DNA of 64,000 nucleotides from NCBI GenBank assembly GCA_022457155.1, contig JAJGOT010000124.1, positions 704,001-768,000 of the forward strand, given 5' to 3'. This document shows, piece after piece, positions 1 to 11,100 of the stretch; the first letter of the stretch is position 1, and the number at the start of each line of letters is the position of its first letter. Under the pieces are notes generated by a model. That model searched no databases and was not told where the DNA came from. It was given only the letters and a program-made list of their open reading frames with translations. Position numbers and translations under genes: made by a program. Source of the DNA: Cladopsammia gracilis (Eukaryota; Cnidaria; Anthozoa; Scleractinia; Dendrophylliidae).

Positions 1-165
1 GAACGATTTGGGACTTGAGAGTGGGGGGAGGAGGTAGGGGGAGTGTTGGAAAATTGATTTTGCGTACCTCTGAAAAATTCCTGGTTACGTCCCTGTAATC
101 AGCTAAACTGAATCAATATAAACGAGAAGTCCAAGGACTACTGCAAAGCTGATACAACGAGTAAA

Positions 166-210
166 TATATTTGAAACAATATTTCGGCTGGCCAGACCAG
201 CCTTCTTCAG
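166..210 (-). ncRNA. hammerhead-ribozyme-like core
   Basis: On the minus strand CTGAAGA, a 6-bp stem (GGCTGG/CCAGCC) and GAAA follow the hammerhead CUGANGA...GAAA layout. A 4-bp stem III (UAUU/AAUA) followed by UA can also be drawn. Stem I is weak. Such motifs are known from Penelope-like retroelements; activity here is unproven. Confidence 0.3.
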
Positions 211-757
211 GTTTAAGATGTTACTAAATTACAAAATGAAAATACAACATTATATAAAGGAGAATGTCGCAATACATATTTAAAAAAAGAGGAGGGGCGG
301 AAATGACCTACAAGATAAGTAATCAAAACTAAAGATAAGATTAAGGCTAGCATACGTATGTAGTTTCTATGTCATTTTCAACGGAAACGATGCAAACTTA
401 AGATTACTAAGATTTAAGCTTAAATTTAAAGAAAAAGTCAGAATACATTCTTGAAATCCTCTATCTGCTAGCTTATACTGGTCAGAGTTTTTAGCTTATT
501 ATGAAAGTTTTAAAACCTACCGGGCTCGTCTACTGATTTTTTTCGCTTTGTCCTTCAGTATCCAAAAAAAAAACATGTCATGTACTGTATTTCTTTCTTT
601 CATTTTTTGCATTGTTTAGTTCTTTTGTCTGTCATTAATGGTCTTTGCGGACAATTAAAACAATGGCATATTACTTTAATAATTTCTGATCTTGATAAAC
701 AAAAAAGAACTTCAAAAATGGCGAACAAAATTATCCAGACGTTTTCCGCGTGGAAAC

Positions 758-1030
758 ACGGTGGTCTAGTGGTTAGCGCGTCGGACTTTCAACCTGAAGG
801 TCGGTGGTTCGAAGCCTGGTCTCTGTCGTCGTGTTGTTTCCTTAGACAAGAAACTTTACTCCACACTGTCTCTCTCCACCCAGGTGTATAAATGTGTACC
901 GGCCACAATGCTGGGGGTAACTCTGCGATGGACTAGCATCCCATCCAGGGTGTAGTAGCAATATTCCTAGTCGCTTCATGCTACAGAAACCGGGTTAATC
1001 TCCGGCCGTTTGGGCCATCTGGCTCGTGTG
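758..1030 (+). mobile_element. tRNA-derived SINE
   Basis: The head has pol III promoter boxes: A-box region GGTCTAGTGGTTAG and B box GGTTCGAAGCC. A non-tRNA tail follows, with TCCACCCAGGTGTATAAATG and a CATCCCATCCAGGG segment. Related tail pieces appear at 63600-63715 (reverse) and near 27145. The missing acceptor-stem pairing and the long tail argue against a working tRNA gene. Confidence 0.6.
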
Positions 1031-1344
1031 CGGCTTTCTTTTACTTTTCCGCGTCAATCAAACAGGGGTCAACCAATCAAAACGGGAATTTCGTTTCAGT
1101 AAGTCCTTGAAATGCCCAGGTCGTTTCCAGACCCCGTTTTATAAGTTGCAGTCAAACGGAAGAAGGAAATATAGCTCCTTAATCATTCTAGACTGGCGTT
1201 GCTGCCTTACGTGTGCTCATTTTATTTTATTTAGTTTACTCTTTCTCGTAAAAAGGGTGGTTGTTGTTCATCGTGGTGAACACTAGTAAAGAAGTATTCT
1301 TCGTTTGTCTCACGATGTAGTCACTTCCGATGTGGATCGCGACG

Positions 1345-1374
1345 TTTCGACTGCATACTGCTAGTCTTCTTCAG
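1345..1374 (-). ncRNA. hammerhead-ribozyme-like core
   Basis: On the minus strand CTGAAGA, a GACT/AGTC stem II with a 10-base loop, then GAAAC. Stem III does not fold convincingly. It is probably a remnant of the same kind of motif as the one at 166-210. Confidence 0.25.
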
Positions 1375-1586
1375 GTAGTCTTCTTCTTCTTCTTCACGTA
1401 GCTTGTTAATGTAGTTTCGCAACCTTTTTCCCTCAAGGTGTTTAGTGCCTGGTTCTGCATTCGGGAGGGATCAGGTTTCTTCCAATAAAGGGGTTTTTCC
1501 TGACGGCAGCAGGCACACTAGTTTACCTTAATGCACCTTTTCATTGTTTTGAACAGGTTATTATCTCTAATAATCTGCATACATGC

Positions 1587-1714
1587 TCACTGAAATGGAA
1601 CAACAGGTCATTATTGTGGTCAGTGAGGTGGAACAGGAGGTTATTATTAAAAATAGTAACCTCCTGTTCCACCTCACTGATCACAATAATGACCTACTGT
1701 TCCACCTCAGTGAT
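1587..1714. repeat. foldback element
   Basis: Two near-perfect inverted arms (CAGTGAGGTGGAACAGGAGG / CCTCCTGTTCCACCTCACTG) with almost no spacer form a hairpin of about 60 bp. Confidence 0.85.
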
Positions 1715-2030
1715 CTTCTAGAATCTTCTCAATTTAGCACATCAGCATAATTTATTAAAAATTCCAACATGGATAGCACTCGCAACACCCCTGACAAATA
1801 CTTTTGATGTACATGTCAACAAAATAAACAAAACATCCCTCTGGACCAACAACATACACCCTGTATCTCCGAGGGACTTATGTTTTAAGGTTTTCAACTA
1901 CCTTGGTTAATAGTTTTAAATAAACCTTTACTATAGACACTATAAAGCAAAATCTCAATATTTTCCATTGCATTGAACGTGGAATGAAAAATCATCGACA
2001 GTGAATTTCCTATTTTTATCTAAAGCTAGG

Positions 2031-2212
2031 CTATGAGCAGTCTCTCTTTCCCAGCTTAGTCCATCAAGCGAGGAACGAAAAAACATTAGCGAAATGGATA
2101 ATGGCCGCGCGAAACTGGAGGCGCCCCAGTTTCGCACGGCCATTACCGTTCGCTAATGTTTCTTCGTTTCTCGCTCGATGGACTAAGCTGGGAAAGAGAG
2201 ACTGCTCGTAGT
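2031..2212. repeat. foldback element
   Basis: Inverted arms of about 85 bp (GAGCAGTCTCTCTTTCCCAG / CTGGGAAAGAGAGACTGCTC), centred near 2123. Confidence 0.85.
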
Positions 2213-2686
2213 CTTATCTAAAGCCCATATCCCCAAATTTCTGATTATTACTACTGCTGACTGTCAAGGAACTTTTTACCCTTGTCATGTAAGAATTGAA
2301 ACGTTTCAAAAGTGTACTATTAAAATTTCCCTTCGCTAGCTCACATTTTTTCCAAGATTGCATCCTCCTGATTCCTTTTTCCTATTTTGCGGTAACTTGA
2401 GAACTTTATACGCATCTTGTTGCAAAAAGTATCCTACTTGGCCAGTAAAGAATATCACAAACGGCGCTTCACATCGCATCACCGCGTTTCATCGAGGCCA
2501 TAGTTGATCAATTCTAAACTGATTGTAACGGCAAGAAAAAATTCGCCCACGGGAGTGATTACAATGATTAAAATGCTTGCGCAATCCCTACGGGATTTAG
2601 ACAATCACTACTGTCACTAATGAGCAAAATTTCACAGCAAGTCGTTGGTTTGCTTGTTCTAAAACAATGAAAAGGTGCATTAAAAC

Positions 2687-2785
2687 GGATAATGCCCTCG
2701 CTCCTCGGCCTTCTTAAAAATAATGACCTCGCGCTACGCGCTCGGTCATTATTTTTAAGAAGGCCTCGGAGCTCGGGCATTATCC
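2687..2785. repeat. foldback element
   Basis: Inverted arms GGATAATGCCCTCGCTCC... and ...CTCGGGCATTATCC with inner TTCTTAAAAATAATGACC pairing; a hairpin of about 45 bp. Confidence 0.8.
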
Positions 2786-2891
2786 CTTACATAAACTGTT
2801 GTTACACGTCTACCACATGTATGACAGACTATAAAATCAATAGATTGGGTCTATTGCTCCCTGGATGCTAGGCCGTACCGTATCTAATCCT

Positions 2892-3563
2892 ATGCAGCAG
2901 CCAGTACCCTATTTCCGAAGCTTGGTTACAACTGATTCAATTTCATGTGCAGTTACGTAATCTGAAGAAACAAAATGTGGCGCGTGCCATTCAAGCTCAT
3001 GCGCGCTTACATCAACTAAAGAAACGATTCTAACGAGCTATTCATGTTCATGCGCAATTACGTCTGAAGATTAATCTTCGTGCGCAGTTACATCGTCTGA
3101 AGAAACAAACTCTGAAGAGAGCCATAGTTTGTGTTCGAGTGATCCCTGTTTATGTGCAGTTTTATCGTTTGAAGAGACTGATGTATCTATGGTAGCCTCG
3201 TTTGTAGCCAATCAAGACGTAAGCATGCTATGTACGTCGGGCGTCATTCACGAAGAGGACTCTGGGAAATCCGCACCTGTTATGACTTGTCAAGAAGCTC
3301 GGGTTCTCGGGCGCTCTCATTTTAGGAAAGTACAATTAAGCTGCAATGTAAATTCTTCTTATAAAATAAGCGACCTTGCAAAGCGGAAAGCTCTAACCGA
3401 AGTAATGACTCATTCTACGAAAGGGCAATCAAGCTGCCGCAATGGAAATTCTCTTTATAAGATAACTGAACCTGCCAAGCGGCATGGAGTTCCATGCTGC
3501 AAGACACCAGGAAATAGCAGCTGCTCTGATGCAGACGACACTGATCACTATCTTAGTTGTTAA
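2892..3563 (+). pseudogene. broken ORF with Ser/Cys/Thr-rich repeats
   Basis: Frame +3 from an ATG at 2892 gives repeated SCAVTSSEET-like units (2944-3180) and then a longer open stretch to the stop at 3563. Two in-frame TAA codons interrupt it, near 2956 and near 3072, both inside the repeated units where sister units have sense codons. After the second stop the frame stays open for about 160 residues, including two related segments SSYKISDLAKR and SLYKITEPAKR. This could be a decayed gene, or the last exon of a gene whose upstream repeats have rotted. No family is recognised. A second frame across the DNA repeats also reads open in part, so coding is not certain. Confidence 0.35.
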
Positions 3564-4006
3564 AAATACAGTAAAATAAGTAGGGATCAATCAGTAAATC
3601 TAAGGCACAGAGGCTGTGTTTTCACGAGGCGGTTTTTCTCGCTTAACATTCCTGTAGATATATTTTCTTTTGTTAAGACAATAGAAAATTAGAACACAAA
3701 AGAACGACAATACAATGCCCTTCTTTGTTGTTTAATTGCCGACAAGCTTAAGCGACCTGGTTTGCTCGATCGTGAAAACACGGCCAGAGTTGGTTCTGTT
3801 CAAAGCTGACCTGCGGTCCACCACAATACAAGATTTCCGCATGTGGACAACGGAGATTTTTAATTTAATTCTCTTCAGTCCTTGGTTATGCTATTGAATC
3901 AGGGATTTACACGGGGATTCGTGGGTACGCTGAAAACCGGGAAGCGGTTGGGGAGATCGCGGAACGTGAAGGGATACCACTTAACTTCGTCCATAGGTCC
4001 TTCAAC

Positions 4007-4130
4007 GCCCTCAAAATGGCGGGGCGGGCGTAGAAACACCTGAACAAGCTGCAAAATACTCCAAAATCAAATGCACGACGATTCTTGTAGTATTATGGGG
4101 TGACTACGCCCGCCCGGCCATTTTGAGGGC
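4007..4130. mobile_element. MITE with terminal inverted repeats
   Basis: The ends GCCCTCAAAATGGC and GCCATTTTGAGGGC pair, followed inward by GGGCGGGCGTAG/CTACGCCCGCCC. No coding content. Confidence 0.7.
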
Positions 4131-4867
4131 AGAGAAAGTCCTGGGGGCGAGGTTAGGAGACCACTTACTCTGTGACTGTCCACAAGATGCTCCGCAACTT
4201 TGGGGCAACATTTCCAATTTCGGGCAACTTCTTCCTTTCTTAAGACAATACCACAAATTTAAACAAACCAAACAGGCATATTAAGCACTAAATGTTTTTT
4301 TTTTGTTTCGCTTTTTGGTCACAACCGTCACATGCAGTACAGGTTTGGTAACAGTACTCAGTAAAGTGCACGTTGTGGAATGTGGAGAATTGGTTTGCTT
4401 GTGGTTATAAAAAAGGCGATCTAGGTGGTCATAAGATTGCTTGTTTGGTTAAGTAATATTGGAAGAAAATTAGAAAATGTTGTAACTCGATTTAGCAACT
4501 TATTAAAAGCTCAGGAGTCAAGGAACAGTGAAAAATGGTTCTTTGGTTGGGTAATTAGCAACATCTTGTTGTGAGAATGAAAAGGAAAATTAAGATTTTG
4601 GAGCAACTTTTGAGCAACTTTTAGATTTTTTGAGAAACTTTCTGAATAATTTTAAGCATCTTTTTTAACAATTTGGAGCATCTTGTGGACAGCCCTAACT
4701 TACTCCGTACTCCCTCCACCCGCTACGCGCATTGCGCGCGCCCCGTTTTTCAAGCACCTGTCGCGCAGGCTACTTTCTCATCAAACATTTTTAACAGCCA
4801 ACATTAACACGTCTTTAGTGTCACTGTTCGGAAAGCCACGCTTCATATTCAGGACTTTCACAAGTTA

Positions 4868-4873
4868 TTTATT
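4868..4873 (-). terminator. candidate WDR31 poly(A) signal
   Basis: AATAAA on the minus strand, 287 bases downstream of the WDR31 stop. Chance matches are common in AT-rich DNA. Confidence 0.3.
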
Positions 4874-5159
4874 GCTACTTCTTAATTTATCGCTACAGCA
4901 AACTAACTAGTCTCATAATGTCAAATTTATAAAACACTATCATTAAATTAAATTTTGACAAACTATAACATGAGGACAGTTCGACTTCTAAGTCACAAAA
5001 ATAAATAGCAACGAAATGTGTCAACACATCTACAGGGTCAACTTTGCATGACCCACAAATAAATACTAGTAAAATTAAACGTTTTCATTGCTTTTAAAAT
5101 TAATCCTTTATGGGATCAAATTATGACGTCTTTTTTAGTTACACTGTTGTCTTTCAAAT

Positions 5160-8100
5160 TCAAAATTGGCATTTCTTAGTCATCTGCGGCTTGCCGTCAT
5201 GAGAATCCAGCACGCATTGATATACACCCATATTTGTCGTGGACACACACACACTGAAACGACAAAAGTAAAAAGGTTTTGAATCTCAGATGAGCTATTC
5301 AAAACAGTTACCTAAAGAGCGCAGAGCAATTCCCAAAGAAAAAAAAATATATAGAATTCGGTAAGATCGCATTCGGGGGAATTCCACCGTTTTCCTCGTT
5401 TCTTTTTTCCGTTCATGATAGCGAAAATTCCATAATATTCCATCGACATACCTTAAGCATTTTTAATCATTTTCTATTTTTGCTGACATTTAGTTTAGTA
5501 ACTCTCTGGAGATAAAAAACGAACTGAAGTACAGTAGTATGATTTTGAAAAATGTCCCATTTCTTTAAGATATCCAGGTATGGTCACCCAACTAGTTTAG
5601 CTTTTTAGTTATTTTGGGTAACCAGCTACTGTATGTATTTTTAATTTATATATTATATATACAGCTCGGTAATTTACAGTACAAATAAACGCTGTTGTTG
5701 TTGTTGTTTTCGAATTTAAATCTTATTAACCCACACAGAAAATTTGTTCTGATTTTCTTATAATTCACTCGGGCCAAACGCCTACACTGAATTATTCTGA
5801 ATCCAAGGGGTCATCCAAGTGCTATGTGTCTTAAGAACAGTAGATCCAAATCACTTTTTCCTACTTTATGTACAAACTGTATACATGAACATAATGACTA
5901 TCTTGGTAAAGTGAGTCTTAAAAGTTTAAAAGTTTGAATTATTACAACAAACCTTCCATCATCCCACACACACATATCGGTTAGGGGCCCAGATCCAGAG
6001 AAATCAAGAGAGGCTACACACACTGTAAACAAAGAAAATGAAGAGTTTGGATACAAAACATGGTGAAAACCTGTATATTAGCATCTCACCCTTTTAGTTC
6101 CACTGTTCCTACTTGTTATACGTACTAATTTTTCGACACAGCATTTTACAGTTCGAATACGCACCAAAACGAATGCAAATATAACACTTAATAATAAAGT
6201 GCCCCTCCTCGCATGTATCAACGTTTCGTGCCTTAGAGAGGAAAACCAACTATTTTGTGGTCTAGAGTTAAACCTCCAACACTGCATTTTGCGGACTGAC
6301 GCATTACTTGGCTAAGCAGACAACATCATTGAGATACAACCAGTCCTTAATCTGTATATTTGAAAATGTTACACTTATAAGCAACAAATAACTTTAATTT
6401 ACTGAAATGGTACTGGTTTTTGTGAATTTCACAAGGGTAACACCCAACTGAAGATATGTTGAACTGGCATGGTACATCTTACCTCTTCCTTCTCTCTCCC
6501 AGATTTTTACGGTTGAATCGTGCGATGCTGTGGCAATTCTGGGATAAACACAAAGCAATTTTCATGGTTGAGTGTAAACTACTTTAAATAAAACTGCTGA
6601 TCACTTTAATGTGCATCATCAGTTCTACAGACAAAAATTTTACACATGTCAAAATGTGAGGTCATGCAAAGCAAAGTGATGCAAGTCCTGTGATTAGGCT
6701 GGTTACAGGATACGAACCCATGACCTTGCGATACCGAGGCAATGTTCTATCCACTGAGCTATCAAGCCAGATGGACAGATGGTCAATTGTGAGTTTGTAA
6801 CATACCCAATGATAGTGAATACATATAAATATGAATATATGAAAATCATATATGTGAACTGTGGATAAACATGAGTGAAATTTGTGATCCTGGCAGTCTG
6901 CTCTCAACTTAAGCAGTTGAAAAAGCAACCTGAAAAAATTCAGGCTTTTTTTTTTTCAAGTTGCTTTTTCAACTGCTTAAATTGAGAGCACACTGCGAAG
7001 TTCACAAATTTCACTCATGTTTATCTGCAGCTCACATATATGATTTCATATAATCATATTCATATACATTATACTATAATAACATTGTTATTGGCAAGAG
7101 GCACACAACCTATTCATCAAGTAACTTTAGAAGACTTGAAAGACTTGTACTTACAAATCTTTTGGTGAAACATGTTCCAAGTGTGGCAGAAAAATGCAAG
7201 CTGAAGTGGTCTGGTAATGCCCCATATATCTACAAATCATCTGTTGAGCCCTCACATCCCACAGCTGTCAATCAAAACACATGTCAGTAGATTGACAAGA
7301 ATGAACAGAATAGCTCCAGCCACTGAGGACATGGTAATCGGTTGACAATTGTGCTTTCAAAAGAGAGTGGACATAAAGAGGGAGGGGCCTGAAAAGAGAG
7401 TGTTTCTCTGCCCCTCAATTTCTTTCCAGGCCCCTCTTAATCCCCAGTGCTCTCCTCAGTCCCCTTCTTTTAGAGTTGTCAGTGGAAGAGGCTCTGGTGA
7501 AGGGACTATGTACAGAGTTAATAAACCGAAATCTCTCCCAGTCTCCTAAAATGTCTTCTTCTCCTGAGGATTTACTGTGTTTTAAACATGAAGTTCCGCT
7601 AAGCTCCTCCCCAGAGGTGTGAAATGCAAATTTTAAAGGCGTCTTTCAATCACAAAACGTGGTTAACTAGCACGTCCCTTAAAATATAATGTGCGTCAAA
7701 AATCTACTTAAACCAAGCTTTTACCTAAGCAAAAAAAGAAATCAAAGTTCATAAAGACTTCTGATATAACTTTCATAACGTTTTTCCGAATTGTGTTAGC
7801 AATGGTCTTAGTAGTAATGACGCATGTTTTGTTGTCAGTTGTTAATGCTTTAGTGGTTGATTGACAACTGGAGGTGAGAATGGCCAGGCCAGGCTCCTTT
7901 TATACCAGAACTTCATGTTTAATGAATATTAATAATAATAATAAATAATAATAAATTAAAATTTCTACCGTGCAGTTTCTATAAAAATATTCAACTGCGC
8001 CTTACAATAAGATATTAATTTAGTAATAAAATAAAAATCCAAAATTACAAGTCTAAAATTCCATAAAATAATTAAAATAATATATCAATAATGCAAATAT

Positions 8101-11100
8101 AGCAATAATGCAATATTGTCAGGAGCTTGCTTAATGATTATTGTAACAGGGGGGAGAATTGCTAAAAGTGACGAAAGCAAAGAAAAATAAACTAAACATA
8201 CAAATTTTTGTCACTAGCTGTCCCAAATACTCGTCCATTGTGCAAGCACATTCCCAGAACCAATAACACAAGAATATGACTTACAGTGGCTTCACACCCT
8301 TTACCATTGAATCCATTGCTACATGTCAAAATAAATCGCCCATCTTTTGAACAATCACAGTATGTCTTTAAAAGAAGGAAACAAAACAAACTTTAAGTTA
8401 CTTTTGTACAGAATTCAGTAACAATCTGGACTTAAAATCATAACTAGAAATAAAGGCAGACGCAAACCGAATTACAAAAAAAAAGACAAGTCAATGAACA
8501 ATGTAGTTGATTATGTTTTTCTAAGAGTTAAAATACCTGAAAGTACTGTTGTGCAGGGAAGGTAAATGCTGGTTGCATGTTTCTTGTATCCCAGACTCTG
8601 GTATAAAACAGGGAAGTAAAAGTCATTTTTTGAAGGTAGAGTCGATCTGATCGCTACATGTCTATAGACATGAGCTATGCTGTGGTTCAACTTTGGTTTT
8701 GCTTTTAAAAATTGCACAGTCTTGTAATCCCCTCACCTCAATTCACTGGACGAAAAGTTGGCTTTGATCAAATTTGATCTCAATCAAAGGTGTACCAAAT
8801 GTGATCAAAGGGTTTATAGTACTTTTGACATTGCTTTTGATACACCTTTGACCTGCAACAAAAGTCTACACATTTGATGAAAGTCACTGGCAAATCAAAG
8901 GTACATTTGTACAGGTCAAAACAATATTCGACAGCAATATCAGTACACCTTTGATAAGCATCAAAAGTGCACTGCCTTTGCCTTTGCCACTTTTGACAGC
9001 CATTTCAAAGACTTGGCAAAAATGGCCTTTGCCACCTTTGACATAATAATATCAAACGCATGTGGTCAAGGCGAATTTTGGTGCAGTGCAAGTTATTAGG
9101 TGTTGTTGAAAACTAATCAGCCTTCCTGTTCTGGACCCGGTTGTTCAAAACGTGGATAGCGCTATTCACCAGATAAATCACTATCCAGTGCACAAGCATT
9201 AGTAAAACCAATAGGCCATTTCCGAGTTACGTTATGCCTCGTTGTCAAAGCGAGGCTAGGTGCACAACCTTTCATATGAAAATGAGTTTTTATTGAAATG
9301 CAAATAAAACTCATTTTCATATGAAAGGTTGTGCACCTAGCCTCACTTTGAAAACGAGGCATAACGTAACTCGGAAATGGCCTATTGTGTTATTCACTGG
9401 ATAGTGATTTATCCAGTGGATAGCACTATCCACCTTTTGAACAACCGGGGCCTGTACCTTAGCATTTTGTCTTCTCCAGTTTGAGCAACCTGTGACTGAG
9501 TTCCAGGAATCCATTTTACACAACTAACCTAATACCAAACAATAGAAATGCTAGCTATTAAATGACTTATTTCATAGCAACAGAATGCACAGTTAAACCA
9601 TGACTATCTGGACTGTGTTTACATTGTATAATTTTTTCACTGTCGGTAGATGAGATGTTTCATGATCCTGTCCCGGGGGGTGTACTCAACAAAATTTTGT
9701 ACGGGGATGCTCTGCCCCGAGGTCCAAACCCTTACCCTCTCATATACCATTTTTGACCAAAAAGGAACCCCTTTCATATACCTTTCATTAAAAATGGTAC
9801 CCCTTTCATATACCTTTCATTGAAAATGGTACCCCTTTCATATACCTTTCATGTAGCCTTTATGTGCATCTGTTTGATATATTTTAAAAGGCCCTTTTTA
9901 TAATACTTAAATCACAGTTTTCCCTAAGTTTTTTATACTTCAACTCGTGTTTTTGCTACCCTTTCCTATTTTTCGTGAAATCCCTACCCTTTCATACACT
10001 TCAACTCATGAAATCCCGACCCTTTCAGATACCTCCAGCCTCAAAAACGTACCCCTTTCGGGCAGAACATCCCCGTATAGCCCATTATAGGGATTACCTC
10101 CCCCCCCCCCCCGGATCCTGTATATCATCATCATCATCTTTATTTCATCATCATCTTTATTTAAAAAACATGGTAAATACATCAGGCATTAACAATTTAA
10201 TATAAACTACAACTTAATAAGAAACTATGTAAATTAATCTTCTATAATTTAAAAATATAACTAACTATTAATATAACAATAAGTGATTAATATAACAATA
10301 AGTGACTAGTATGATTATCATCATTTTCTTGATATTCTCAATTGGACTGTCAATAATTATCTGGATAATTGAGATTCAGTAACCAGGTACACAGGCAAAT
10401 GAAGCATTATATCTAAGTACATATTGTAATAACAAGTCTGCTTGCATAAAAATGTATTAACCAAGGCCGTTTAAATAACTTAAAAATGAAATACTGGCCA
10501 GCCAGGCAAGGACAATGTCTGGCTTGCTCAAGTGATTTTTTTTATGCTGATCATCACAGATCATTACCTCTCTCTTCCTCCCTCCCTTCAACAAGGTTAC
10601 TATTATTTCTATGTACTCCATTGAATAATCAGTGTGACTGGCTAGCATGGATACCACATTTTCTGCAGTAACTACCCCTAAGCTCATCTATTGGCAATGA
10701 GCACGAGCCACAAGGACCCACAACCACCCAATACAATGATCCAAAACCACCAACATGGGTTTACACAATCCAAAACTATCCACAACTACCAACAAAACAA
10801 ATCAAAACTATTGAATGACCAGGTACATATATTTGCTCCTCTGCAAGGTGGTTCATAGTATTTGCATGACTTGTTAATTTGCAAACACACAAAAACAGAT
10901 CGGATCGGTTCTGGGATAATTTGACTAAGGATCTTGGTTATAATGATGCTTGCAAGATGAGTCTTAAAAAAAAATATATGAGGCCCTGTTTTCTCCTAAT
11001 TCTCACCAGATTTCTTGATACTTCTGTTTCCCTGATGCTTGTGGACCTGGTCACATCCCACAGCCTCACACAGTTATCTCTAGACCCAGAAAATAACAAG

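Larger units (their letters stand above)
1..2891. other. no gene seen; repeat-rich
   Basis: Holds the SINE, two hammerhead-like motifs and three foldbacks listed separately, plus a fragment near 1-105 resembling the 29582-29740 element end (GAAAAATTCCTGG). Small ORFs here overlap repeats and show no domain. Confidence 0.6.
3564..5159. other. no gene seen; WDR31 3' flank
   Basis: Contains the MITE at 4007-4130 and AT-rich sequence. The part nearest 5160 should be the WDR31 3' UTR. Confidence 0.5.

Noticed and set aside
758..830. Functional tRNA gene
   Set aside because: A and B boxes are present, but there is no paired acceptor stem and a SINE tail follows.
10457..10687. Possible WDR31 exon 5
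   Set aside because: No WD40 match; the real exon is at 9528-9458, where QTGEDKMLR fits the family.
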